Made by a program: the position numbers and the translations under genes. The notes beneath the pieces are model-generated. The model saw only the letters and a program-made list of their open reading frames with translations, ran no database searches and had not been told where the DNA came from. From NCBI GenBank assembly GCA_036267355.1, contig DATAWG010000072.1:1-64000 (forward strand): a stretch of DNA of 64,000 nucleotides. Direction: 5' to 3'. This DNA is from Pirellulales bacterium (GTDB lineage Bacteria; Planctomycetota; Planctomycetia; Pirellulales; DATAWG01). Below, piece after piece: positions 25,672 through 34,140 of this stretch (positions are counted from its first letter, which is position 1; each line of letters begins with the position of its first letter).

Positions 25672-25982
25672 ACGTGATTCCGGCGTCGCGTGAGCTGTGC
25701 GCAGTTAACAACCATGATGCTCGTTTCGTTGTCGATTTTAGCTTGAAAAACAGCGAAACCGACCGTGGCATGCCGAATGCAACGAGTTCACGGCGCGAAG
25801 GTTCAGCCGAAAACTAACTTCCGCTTTTCAAACCGTCACCTGCGGATTGTGAACCACGAATGAATCACGGGCCCGCACCTTGAGGCGGGCTTCCACCGAC
25901 CCGGTGGGCGGCATCTGGCCGCCCGCCGGGTCGATTGTTTTTTGGCGGAAGGGATTGCGCTCGCCGTCGGGGCGTGGCAAAC

Positions 25983-26164
25983 GTAGCAGGCATACTCCGT
26001 ATGCCGTCGGCCACTTGAAACGCCTCCCACCGCGCCGTTCGAGCGTTTCCGCCGCACGCAAGCGGGAGCGAAGCGGAGGATTGATGGAGCAAAGATTTAG
26101 CGATGTCCGATTGCGAGCGAGAGCGAATCGGCATCGCTGCCGGCACACGGAGTGTGCCTACTAC
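25983..26164. repeat. Family-1 palindromic element, 182 bp, tandem copy A
   Basis: Begins GTAGCAGGCATACTCCGTAT and ends GGAGTGTGCCTACTAC. The interior of about 130 bp differs from that of the 106- and 124-bp copies elsewhere, so only the ends define the family. It is followed without spacer by copy B. Confidence 0.85.
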
Positions 26165-26346
26165 GTAGCAGGCATACTCCGTATGCCGTCGGCCACTTGA
26201 AACGCATTCCACCGCGCCGTTCGAGCGTTTCCGCCGCACGCAAGCGGGAGCGAAGCGGAGGATTGACGGAGCAAACATTTAGCGATGTCCGATTGCGAGC
26301 GAGAGCGAACCGGCATCGCCGCCGGCACACGGAGTGTGCCTACTAC
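26165..26346. repeat. Family-1 palindromic element, 182 bp, tandem copy B
   Basis: Near-identical to copy A and directly abutting it; the junction reads CTACGTAG. The right end lies 7 bases from the TAG stop of glgX (minus strand, 26354-26356). Confidence 0.85.
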
Positions 26347-26353
26347 GATCTCG

Positions 26354-28504
26354 CTAGATCGGTACCGGGGGCACTTCCGGCGCGTTATGGCGAATGCGGA
26401 AGAGGGCCGTCGTCCGGCCGTCGAGCGCGTATTGATCGCCGCCGTGCAGCGTCGTTTGCGGTTGAGGAGGCTCCGAGGTGTCGAACACGAGTTCCCAATA
26501 TTCGTCGGGTTTATGTTCCGGCAAGATGAACTTCGTGCCCGTGTGCTCCTGGTTCAGTAGCAGCAGCATGGTGTCGCCTTGCAGTTTCTCGCCGTGCTCG
26601 TCGATGTCGGTAATGGTGTCGCCGGCGAGATGCACGCCGACGCAGCCGGTCTTGCCGGAGTTCCAGGCTTCTTCGGTCATTTCCTTGCCCGAAGGATCGC
26701 GCCAATAAACGTCCTTGACGCCGGAGCCGCGCAGCGGCCGCCCTTGGAAAAACTTCGGCCGCCGAAAAACGGGCTCGTTGCGCTTCAATTGAATTATTTT
26801 CGAGACGAACGCCAACAGATGTTTTTGCTCGTCGTTGTGCTCCCAGTTGAGCCAACTCAGTTCGTCGTCGTGACAATAGGCGTTGTTGTTGCCCTTTTGC
26901 GTGTGGGCGAATTCGTCGCCGTGGCGAATCATGGGCACGCCCTGCGAGAGCAATAGCGTGGCAAAGAAATTGCGCATTTGTTGCCGTCGCAGGCGATTGA
27001 TCTCGGGATCGTCGGTCGGTCCTTCGGCGCCGCAGTTCCAACTGAGATTGTTCGATTCGCCGTCGCGATTCTCGTCGCCATTGGCTTCATTGTGCTTTTG
27101 GTTGTAGCTCACCAGATCGTGCATCGTGAAGCCGTCGTGGGCGGTGACGAAATTGATGCTCGCATAGGGCCGGCGGCGGCTCGATTCATACAAATCGGCG
27201 CTGCCGCACAGCCGCGTCGCAAGCTCCGAGATCGTGCCTTTGTCTCCCTTCCAAAAGCGGCGGATCGCATCGCGATATTTGCCGTTCCACTCGGTCCATT
27301 CGACCGGGAAATTGCCGACTTGATAGCCTCCTTCGCCCAAGTCCCACGGCTCCGCGATCAACTTGACCTGCGAAATCACCGGGTCTTGGTGGATGATGTC
27401 GAAGAACGCACCCAGCCGGTCGACTTCGAACAGTTCGCGGGCCAGACTGCTCGCGAGATCGAAGCGGAAGCCATCGACGTGCATCTCGGTGACCCAATAG
27501 CGCAGGCTGTCCATGATGAGCTGCAAGACACGCGGATGGCGCATGTTGAGCGTGTTGCCGCAGCCGGTATAGTCCATGTAGTAACGCGGATTGTCGTGCA
27601 CCACGCGGTAGTACGAAGCATTGTCGATCCCGCGCAACGAAAGCGTCGGCCCCATCTGGTTGCCTTCGGCAGTGTGGTTGTACACCACATCCATGATGAC
27701 CTCGATGCCTGCGCTGTGCAGCACGCGAACCATTTGCTTGAACTCGCGGACGGCCTTCCCGTCGGTCATGCCGGAGGCGTAGCTGCTTTCCGGCGCCAGG
27801 AAAGCGATCGTGTTGTAGCCCCAGTAATTGCGCAGGCCGCGATCGAGCAGAAATTTGTCGTGAACAAACTCGTGACACGGCATAATTTCGATTGCCGTCA
27901 CGCCCAATTCAGACAGATAGCGGACCGCAGCTTCCGACGCCATGCCGAGATAGGTTCCGCGGGCGGCCTCGGGCACGCCGGGATGGAGCTTCGTGAAGCC
28001 CTTGACGTGGGCTTCGTAGATGATCGTTTTGTGCCACGGGGTGCGCGGCCGACGGTCGTCGCCCCACGTAAATGCCGGATCGACAATGATCGCCAACGGC
28101 ACGAAAGCGGCGTTGTCGCGATCGTCGCGCGACAGGTCGGCAGCCGGATCGCCGATCTTATAGCCGAACATTTCCTCCGACCATTTGAGATCGCGGCCGA
28201 TGGCCTTGGCGTAGGGGTCGAGCACGACCTTGGCGGGGTTGAAACGATGTCCCTTCTCGGGCTCGTACGGCCCGTAAACACGGTAGCCGTACAACTGCCC
28301 CGGGTCTACGTCCGGCAGATAGCAATGCCAGACCAGATCGGTGACGTCCGGCATGCGGATCTTTACCGATTCTTTGGTCGCTGCCGGTGAATCGAACAAA
28401 CAGAGTTCGACCTGTGTGGCGTGTTCGCTGAACAGGGCAAAATTGACGCCGACGCCATCCCACGTCGCCCCGAGCGGATAGGGTCGGCCTGGCCAAACTC
28501 TCAT
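26354..28504 (-). CDS. glgX: Glycogen debranching enzyme
   Basis: GlgX hydrolyses alpha-1,6 branch points of partially degraded glycogen and releases maltodextrins. The 716-residue product has an N-terminal CBM48-type domain (PYPLGATWDGVGVNFALFSEHA). The GH13 barrel carries VVYNHTAEGNQMGPTLSLRG, the nucleophile region VDGFRFDLASSLAREL, the acid/base region KLIAEPWDLGEGGYQVGNFP and FVTAHDGFTMHDLVSYNQKH, plus NNLSWNCGAEGPT, a GlgX hallmark. Start ATG 28504 follows GGAGGGGAG. The longer upstream frame is a translation of repetitive DNA and is rejected. It is one of five alpha-glucan/trehalose genes in this island and would supply TreY with linear chains. Confidence 0.95.
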   Translation of the reverse strand: MRVWPGRPYPLGATWDGVGVNFALFSEHATQVELCLFDSPAATKESVKIRMPDVTDLVWHCYLPDVDPGQLYGYRVYGPYEPEKGHRFNPAKVVLDPYAKAIGRDLKWSEEMFGYKIGDPAADLSRDDRDNAAFVPLAIIVDPAFTWGDDRRPRTPWHKTIIYEAHVKGFTKLHPGVPEAARGTYLGMASEAAVRYLSELGVTAIEIMPCHEFVHDKFLLDRGLRNYWGYNTIAFLAPESSYASGMTDGKAVREFKQMVRVLHSAGIEVIMDVVYNHTAEGNQMGPTLSLRGIDNASYYRVVHDNPRYYMDYTGCGNTLNMRHPRVLQLIMDSLRYWVTEMHVDGFRFDLASSLARELFEVDRLGAFFDIIHQDPVISQVKLIAEPWDLGEGGYQVGNFPVEWTEWNGKYRDAIRRFWKGDKGTISELATRLCGSADLYESSRRRPYASINFVTAHDGFTMHDLVSYNQKHNEANGDENRDGESNNLSWNCGAEGPTDDPEINRLRRQQMRNFFATLLLSQGVPMIRHGDEFAHTQKGNNNAYCHDDELSWLNWEHNDEQKHLLAFVSKIIQLKRNEPVFRRPKFFQGRPLRGSGVKDVYWRDPSGKEMTEEAWNSGKTGCVGVHLAGDTITDIDEHGEKLQGDTMLLLLNQEHTGTKFILPEHKPDEYWELVFDTSEPPQPQTTLHGGDQYALDGRTTALFRIRHNAPEVPPVPI

Positions 28505-28599
28505 GCAATCGTCTCCCCTCCAAGATTGGTACGCGTATTTTTCAGTCCGGCCCGGCAATGCGAATGCCGTGCCACGCCGACGAGGCCGAACGAAGCAGC

Positions 28600-28650
28600 A
28601 ACCACGAAAGACGCGAAACGCGCGAAACGAAGGGCCAAACGCGCGAAACC
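28600..28650. repeat. Short degenerate CGCGAAA repeats between two glucan genes
   Basis: Iterations of words such as ACGAAAGACGCGAAACGCGC and CCAAACGCGCGAAACCG lie between the glgX start and the GH15 stop. Read on the minus strand they encode a spurious FRAF/FRVF-type peptide. No function is evident. Confidence 0.6.
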
Positions 28651-28731
28651 GCAAGCGAGACTTCACCACCCAGCTTGATTCGGCAGCTCCCTTGCGATTT
28701 TCGCGCGTCGGGGTCGTCAAGCGACGGCAGC

Positions 28732-30522
28732 CTAACCGCTCTGCCGCATTTCCGCCGGGCTCCCTTCAGCGGAGATGGCGCAGGCGGCGTTGATCAGTCC
28801 GACGTGGGAAAATGCTTGGGGAAAATTGCCGACAAACCGCTGCTGCTTCGGATCGTATTCCTCGGGCAGTAAGCCGACATCGTTGGTGAGCTTGAGCAAG
28901 CGGTCGAAATGCTCGCGTGCTTCGTCGTTCCTGCCCTGCATCGCGATGGCTTGAACATACCAAAAGCTGCACGCCAAAAAAGCCCCTTCGCCGCTCGGAA
29001 GCCCATCGACATTGCTTGCTTCCGGATAGCGCCGCAAGAAGCCGTGGTCCATCAGATGTTCTTCGACGGCCTTCACCGTGCCGACAATCCGCGAATCGTC
29101 GCAGGGCAAAAAGCCGATCAGCGGCATGAGCAGCAGGGCCGCGTCCTCGCAATCGGCCCCATAATATTGCACGAACGAATTCCGCTTCGAATTAAAGCCC
29201 TGGCTACAGATTTCGGCATGAACCGTGTCGCGCACTTTGCGCCATCGCTCCAGCGGCCCGGGCCGGCGGCTATGTTCGATCGCCTTGACGGCTCGATCGA
29301 AAGCCACCCACACCATCACTTTGGAATACGTGAACTGCCGGGGCTTGCCGCGGATCTCCCAAATGCCGTGGTCCGGTTGCCGCCACACCGACTCCAAATA
29401 CTCCACCAACCCCATCACCAGCCGCCAATCATCGTCGTCGATCCGCATGCCGCTGCGATGGGCAATGCGGATGGCATCGATCACCTCGCCAATAACATCG
29501 AGTTGCAATTGGCCCGAGGCGGCATTGCCCACCCGCACCGGCCGCGAATTCTCGTAGCCGCCCAGCCAATCGGCCTCCCATTCCATCGTCCGCCGTTCGC
29601 CCGCCAAGCCATACAGGATGCGGATCGCGGCCGGATCGCCGGCAATGGCGCGCATCAGCCAATTGCGCCATTCGCCCGCCTCCTCGTGATAGCCGCCGGC
29701 GATCATTGCGCAGAGCGTAAACGTGGCATCGCGAAGCCAGCAGTAGCGGTAGTCCCAATTGCGCGTGCCACCGAGTTGCTCCGGTAGCGAAGTCGTCGGA
29801 GCCGCCACCACGCCGCCAGTCGGCCGATAGGTCAGAGCTTTGAGCGTAATCAGCGAGCGGACGACTTGCTCGCGCCACGGGCCTCGATACGTGCAGCGGT
29901 CCGACCAATCACGCCACCATTTCTCGGTCCGCTGCAATTCATCATCCGCGGAAATATTAGAATGAGAGCGGCGGTGCGACGGGCACCAGCGGAGCGTGAA
30001 CGGCACGCGTTCACCGGCCGCGACCGCGAATTCGCCCACCGTGTGCATGTTTTCGCCGTGCAGAGGCGCGGGAGTGGTCAAATGCAGACTGTCTGGCCCG
30101 GCAATTGCTTCCAAGCCTTCCGAGGTTTTTCGGACCCACGGCACGACCGAACCATATTCGTAGCGCATGATGAGTTCGGTTCGCATGCGGACCGTCCCAC
30201 GTCGGCCGACAACGATTCGAATAAGTTCGGGGTTCTCGCGTCGCGCCGACATGAAGTCGATCAGCGTGGCTTCTCCCTCGGGAGTTTCGAAATCGGTTTC
30301 CAGGATGAGCGTATCCGGGCGATAGCGACGGCGGACGTTGCGAACCTCGCCTTGCGGCGCGATCAGCCAGCGGCCATTTTCCGCAGCGCCCAACAGCGCC
30401 GCGAAGCACGCCCCGGAGTCGAACCGTGGAACGCATAGCCAATCGACCGAGCCGTCCCGGCCGACCAAGGCGGCTGTCTCGCAATCGCCGATCAGAGCAT
30501 AATCTTCGATTCGCGATGCCAT
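28732..30522 (-). CDS. GH15 glucoamylase/trehalase-like hydrolase
   Basis: A 596-residue glycoside hydrolase family 15 protein with the usual N-terminal beta-sandwich (SRIEDYALIGDCETAALVGRD through about 220) and a C-terminal (alpha/alpha)6 barrel. The signature TRNWDYRYCWLRDATFTL contains the substrate-binding region. Likely catalytic glutamates lie in MEWEADWLGGYENSRPVRVG and in DGLPSGEGAFLACSFWYV. GH15 enzymes of this architecture include glucoamylases that trim glucose from maltodextrin or glycogen and the trehalases of actinobacteria, and sequence alone does not separate them. Either activity fits the island. The ATG at 30522 is preceded by a C-rich repeat arm (minus-strand view) rather than a clear Shine-Dalgarno, and lies divergent to the trehalose synthase gene. 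Confidence 0.88.
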   Translation of the reverse strand: MASRIEDYALIGDCETAALVGRDGSVDWLCVPRFDSGACFAALLGAAENGRWLIAPQGEVRNVRRRYRPDTLILETDFETPEGEATLIDFMSARRENPELIRIVVGRRGTVRMRTELIMRYEYGSVVPWVRKTSEGLEAIAGPDSLHLTTPAPLHGENMHTVGEFAVAAGERVPFTLRWCPSHRRSHSNISADDELQRTEKWWRDWSDRCTYRGPWREQVVRSLITLKALTYRPTGGVVAAPTTSLPEQLGGTRNWDYRYCWLRDATFTLCAMIAGGYHEEAGEWRNWLMRAIAGDPAAIRILYGLAGERRTMEWEADWLGGYENSRPVRVGNAASGQLQLDVIGEVIDAIRIAHRSGMRIDDDDWRLVMGLVEYLESVWRQPDHGIWEIRGKPRQFTYSKVMVWVAFDRAVKAIEHSRRPGPLERWRKVRDTVHAEICSQGFNSKRNSFVQYYGADCEDAALLLMPLIGFLPCDDSRIVGTVKAVEEHLMDHGFLRRYPEASNVDGLPSGEGAFLACSFWYVQAIAMQGRNDEAREHFDRLLKLTNDVGLLPEEYDPKQQRFVGNFPQAFSHVGLINAACAISAEGSPAEMRQSG

Positions 30523-30532
30523 GTCGGAAAGT

Positions 30533-30683
30533 AGGGTGAGGGGTTAGGGTGAGGGTTTAGAGACCAAGAGAAAATCGCGGACCGTTCCAAGCCTGCGACA
30601 AAGAAACCCGCTAAGCGCCTATGTTCATCCTCACCTAAACCGTAGCCGCGTGCTTCCTTTCCCTCACCCTAACCCCTCACCCT
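30533..30683. repeat. 23-bp perfect inverted repeat with quadruplex-type G runs between divergent genes
   Basis: The arm at 30533-30555 contains GGGTGAGGGGTTAGGG followed by TGAGGG, and its exact reverse complement occupies 30661-30683. Each arm has four G-runs of three or four separated by three-base loops, the standard pattern for an intramolecular G-quadruplex, one on each strand. The arms end 10 bases before the GH15 ATG and 13 bases before the trehalose-synthase ATG, so both messages begin their coding region after the same C-rich sequence. The 105 bases between the arms presumably carry both promoters. Confidence 0.85.
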
Positions 30684-30696
30684 AGCCGCCCGCCCC

Positions 30697-33600
30697 ATGC
30701 CCGCCGGTTCACAGTGGTACAAAGATGCCGTCATCTACCAGCTCCATATTCGGGCTTTCTTCGACGACAATGACGACGGGATCGGCGATTTCCGCGGGCT
30801 GACGCGCAAGCTCGATTATCTTCAGGACCTGGGTGTCACGGCGATTTGGCTGCTGCCATTCTATCCTTCTCCGCTGCGCGACGATGGCTACGATATCGCC
30901 GATTATTATGGCATCCATCCCAAATACGGCACGCTGCACGATTTTCGCACCTTTCTCCGCGAGGCCCACGAGCGCGGGCTGCGCGTGATCACCGAACTCG
31001 TGCTGAACCACACCTCGGACGAACATCCCTGGTTTCGCCGGGCCCGAATCGCCAAGCCCGGCAGCCGCTGGCGAGATTTTTACGTCTGGAGCGACACGCC
31101 CGATCGCTACAAGGAAGCCCGCATCATCTTCAAGGATTTTGAAACGTCGAATTGGGCCTGGGACCCGGTGGCCCAGGCCTATTTTTGGCATCGATTTTAT
31201 CGCTTTCAGCCCGACCTGAATTTCGACAATCCCGAAGTGCGGAAGGCGATGCTCGAGGTGATGGACTATTGGTTTGGCATGGGAGTCGACGGGATGCGGC
31301 TCGACGCCGTCCCCTATCTGGTCGAGCGCGACGGCACGAGCTGCGAAAATCTGCCCGAGACGCATGCGATTCTCAAAGAGCTGCGGGCCCATATCGACGC
31401 CCATTTCGAAGGCCGGATGCTATTGGCCGAGGCCAATCAATGGCCCGAAGACGCGGTGAACTATTTCGGCAATGGCGACGAATGCCACACGGCCTTCCAT
31501 TTTCCGCTCATGCCGCGGCTGTTCATGGCCGTGCAAATGGAAGACCGCTTCCCGATCGTCGAAACGCTTGCCGACACACCGCCGATTCCCGACGTCTGCC
31601 AATGGATGGTGTTCTTGCGCAATCACGACGAACTGACGCTCGAAATGGTGACCGACGAGGAGCGCGATTTCATGTATCGCGCCTATGCCCGCGATCCGCA
31701 GGCGCGGATCAACCTCGGCATTCGCCGCCGCCTCGCCCCGCTCATGCAGAACAACCGGCGCACGATCGAGCTGCTGAACGGCCTGCTGCTCTCGCTCCCC
31801 GGCACGCCGGTGATCTACTACGGCGATGAACTCGGGATGGGCGACAACATCTATCTCGGCGACCGCAACGGCGTGCGCACCCCGATGCAATGGAACTACA
31901 ACCGCAACGCCGGTTTCTCGAACGTCGGCCCGCAGCAATTGTTCCTGCCCGTCATCATCGATTACGAATACCACTACGAAACCGTCAACGTCGAAACACA
32001 GCAGAAGAATCCGAGTTCGCTGTTGCGCTGGATGCAGCGGCTGATCGGGCTGCGGCAACAATCTCGAGCCCTGGGGCGGGGGTCGTTCGAGCTATTGCAG
32101 CCGAACAATCCCAAAGTGTTCGCCTTTCTGCGGCGTATCGACGACGAACAGGTGCTGGTGGTGGCGAATCTGTCGCGCTTTCCGCAATACGTCGAGCTCG
32201 ATCTGGCCTCGTTCGCCGGCAGCACGCTGGTGGAAATGTTTGGCCAAGGGGAATTTCCGCAAATCAAGGAATCGCCCTACCTGCTAACGCTCGCCGCGCA
32301 CGGTTTCTATTGGTTTGGCATCCACTCGTCGGCGGCGCATCGCGCCGACCGATCCGCGCAGCCCACGAGCGAAGCGTTGCAGGAAAGCCAGATTCCGCTG
32401 GTCGAAATCCACGGCGATTGGGACGACGTGTTCGAGGCGGCCGGTCGCCGGCGTTTGGAAAAACTATTCCCCGGCTTTTTGGCCTCGAGGCGCTGGTTCG
32501 GCGGCAAAGCCCGCACGATCCGTGCCGCGCATATTTCCGACGTCATTCCCATGCGCCCGGCGAAGATCGCCTATGTCGTCGTGCAAGTAATCTACAACGA
32601 AGGCGAAGCGGAGGTGTATCTGATGCCGGTCGGTTTCGCCAGCGAGGAACATGTGCGCTCGAGCGAGTCGGCCGGGGCCGCGAGCATCATGGCCCGCATC
32701 GAAGTGAAAAAAGGCGGGGCTCGCACCTCGGGCGTGCTCTACGACGCGTTTGGCGACGAAGATCTCAGCAAGATGATGCTGGAAATGATCAGCTCCAAAC
32801 GGCGATTTCATGGCGAAGTCGGGCAACTTGCCGGCCGGCCGACCAAAGCCTTCCGCCGCCTGCGAAGCCAGACGCCCGAACCGCTGAAGGTGACCGCCGT
32901 CAAGGCCGAGCAGAGCAACAGCACGCTGGTCTATGGCGAAAAATTCCTGCTCAAGCAATTTCGCCGGCTCGAGGAAGGCGTGAATCCGGAATTGGAAATC
33001 GGCGAATTTCTCACCGACACCGTCGCCTATTCGCACTCGCCGCCCCTCACCGGCGCGATCGAATACCTGGCGCCGCAGCGGCCGGTCGTCACCGTCGCGG
33101 TTTTGGAAGGCTTTGTGCACAACCAGGGAACCGCTTGGAACTACACGCTCGAAGCCGTCGAAGATTATTTCGAAGGCATTCTCGTTCAACAACCGCTGAC
33201 GGAATTGCCGCCCGAACTGCTGCCGCGAGCCCCGCTTCTGACACTGGCCGCCGGCGATCCGCCGCCCCGCGCCGACGCGATGTTCGGCTCGTATCTCGAA
33301 TCGGCCGCGCTGCTCGGCCGACGCACGGCCGAAATGCACATCGCGCTGGCCACGCCCACCGACCAGCCCCAGTTCGGCCAGGAGCCCTTCACGCCCTTCT
33401 ACCAGCGATCGCTCTATCAGACGATGCGCAACACGGCCGTGCGCACGTTCGCGCTCCTGAAACGCAAAGTCGCCGCACTGCCCGAAATCGCGCGCCCGCG
33501 GGCCGAAGCCGTCTTGTCGCGCGAGGCCGAAATCAACAGGCGATTGAAGCAAATCGCCGAGCGTAAAATTACCGCCATGCGCATCCGCTGCCACGGCGAT

Positions 33601-34056
33601 TTTCATCTTGGCCAGATTCTTCACACCGGCAACGACTTCGTCATCATCGACTACGAAGGCGAGCCCACGCGTTCGATCAACGAGCGACAGATCAAAGCCT
33701 CGCCGTTCCGTGATTTGGCGGGCATGATCCGCTCGTTCGACTACGCTTGCTATTCGGCCTTGGCCGACCAGATCGCCAGCATGTCGCGTGGCCACGACGA
33801 ACTGCAGCGCCTCCGCGGCTGGATGCAATTCTGGACGGCCTGGACGAGCGAGGCGTTTTTGAAAGCCTATATGGCCGTCGCCAACGGCCAATCATTCATC
33901 CCCGCATCGCTCGAAGAATCGCAGGTGCTGCTCGACGTATACATGCTCGAGAAAGCGCTCTACGAACTTCGCTACGAGCTCAACAACCGCCCCGACTGGG
34001 CCCGCATCCCGCTCTACGGCATCATCGAATTGCTCGACGAACCGCGGACCTCGTAA
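30697..34056 (+). CDS. treS: Trehalose synthase (maltose glucosyltransferase) fused to maltokinase
   Basis: A 1119-residue bifunctional protein. The N-terminal GH13 part (about 1-545) is TreS, which interconverts maltose and trehalose: WYKDAVIYQLHIRAFFDDND, ELVLNHTSDEHPWF, the nucleophile region GMRLDAVPYLVERDGTSCEN, the acid/base region MLLAEANQWPEDAVN, and NHDELTLEMV, ending VIYYGDELGMGDNIYLGDRN. The C-terminal part (about 575-1119) is a maltokinase (Pep2/Mak type) that makes maltose-1-phosphate from ATP. Its aminoglycoside-phosphotransferase-like catalytic segment is IRCHGDFHLGQILHTGNDF followed by VIIDYEGEP. The fusion is common outside actinobacteria. Maltose-1-phosphate would normally feed GlgE, which is not in this window. 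ATG at 30697 has no Shine-Dalgarno; the leader is the C-rich repeat arm. Confidence 0.95.
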   Translation: MPAGSQWYKDAVIYQLHIRAFFDDNDDGIGDFRGLTRKLDYLQDLGVTAIWLLPFYPSPLRDDGYDIADYYGIHPKYGTLHDFRTFLREAHERGLRVITELVLNHTSDEHPWFRRARIAKPGSRWRDFYVWSDTPDRYKEARIIFKDFETSNWAWDPVAQAYFWHRFYRFQPDLNFDNPEVRKAMLEVMDYWFGMGVDGMRLDAVPYLVERDGTSCENLPETHAILKELRAHIDAHFEGRMLLAEANQWPEDAVNYFGNGDECHTAFHFPLMPRLFMAVQMEDRFPIVETLADTPPIPDVCQWMVFLRNHDELTLEMVTDEERDFMYRAYARDPQARINLGIRRRLAPLMQNNRRTIELLNGLLLSLPGTPVIYYGDELGMGDNIYLGDRNGVRTPMQWNYNRNAGFSNVGPQQLFLPVIIDYEYHYETVNVETQQKNPSSLLRWMQRLIGLRQQSRALGRGSFELLQPNNPKVFAFLRRIDDEQVLVVANLSRFPQYVELDLASFAGSTLVEMFGQGEFPQIKESPYLLTLAAHGFYWFGIHSSAAHRADRSAQPTSEALQESQIPLVEIHGDWDDVFEAAGRRRLEKLFPGFLASRRWFGGKARTIRAAHISDVIPMRPAKIAYVVVQVIYNEGEAEVYLMPVGFASEEHVRSSESAGAASIMARIEVKKGGARTSGVLYDAFGDEDLSKMMLEMISSKRRFHGEVGQLAGRPTKAFRRLRSQTPEPLKVTAVKAEQSNSTLVYGEKFLLKQFRRLEEGVNPELEIGEFLTDTVAYSHSPPLTGAIEYLAPQRPVVTVAVLEGFVHNQGTAWNYTLEAVEDYFEGILVQQPLTELPPELLPRAPLLTLAAGDPPPRADAMFGSYLESAALLGRRTAEMHIALATPTDQPQFGQEPFTPFYQRSLYQTMRNTAVRTFALLKRKVAALPEIARPRAEAVLSREAEINRRLKQIAERKITAMRIRCHGDFHLGQILHTGNDFVIIDYEGEPTRSINERQIKASPFRDLAGMIRSFDYACYSALADQIASMSRGHDELQRLRGWMQFWTAWTSEAFLKAYMAVANGQSFIPASLEESQVLLDVYMLEKALYELRYELNNRPDWARIPLYGIIELLDEPRTS

Positions 34057-34140
34057 GCCGCAAGACGCTAGCCGCGGGTAACTCACGGGCCGCAACGCGT
34101 TAGCCTTTTTCGATCCGGCTACACCCGTGCCCGCCGCCGA

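Larger units (their letters stand above)
25602..26353. other. Intergenic region dominated by two tandem palindromic elements
   Basis: From 25602 to about 25980 nothing is recognised apart from a possible promoter for the DUF1328 gene; the region is AT-richer than its surroundings. From 25983 to 26346 it consists of two adjacent 182-bp family-1 elements. No gene is supported. Confidence 0.7.

Noticed and set aside
25769-25784. Plus-strand sigma-54-like sequence TGGCATGCCGAATGCA
   Set aside because: It has correct GG/GC spacing, but no plus-strand gene lies downstream before glgX on the other strand.
26978-28390. 470-codon plus-strand frame opposite glgX
   Set aside because: Antisense to GlgX catalytic motifs, with no independent evidence of coding.
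26354-28720. Longer form of GlgX starting at 28720
   Set aside because: The extra 72 residues are translations of CGCGAAA repeats; ATG 28504 has a strong ribosome-binding site and begins the conserved domain.
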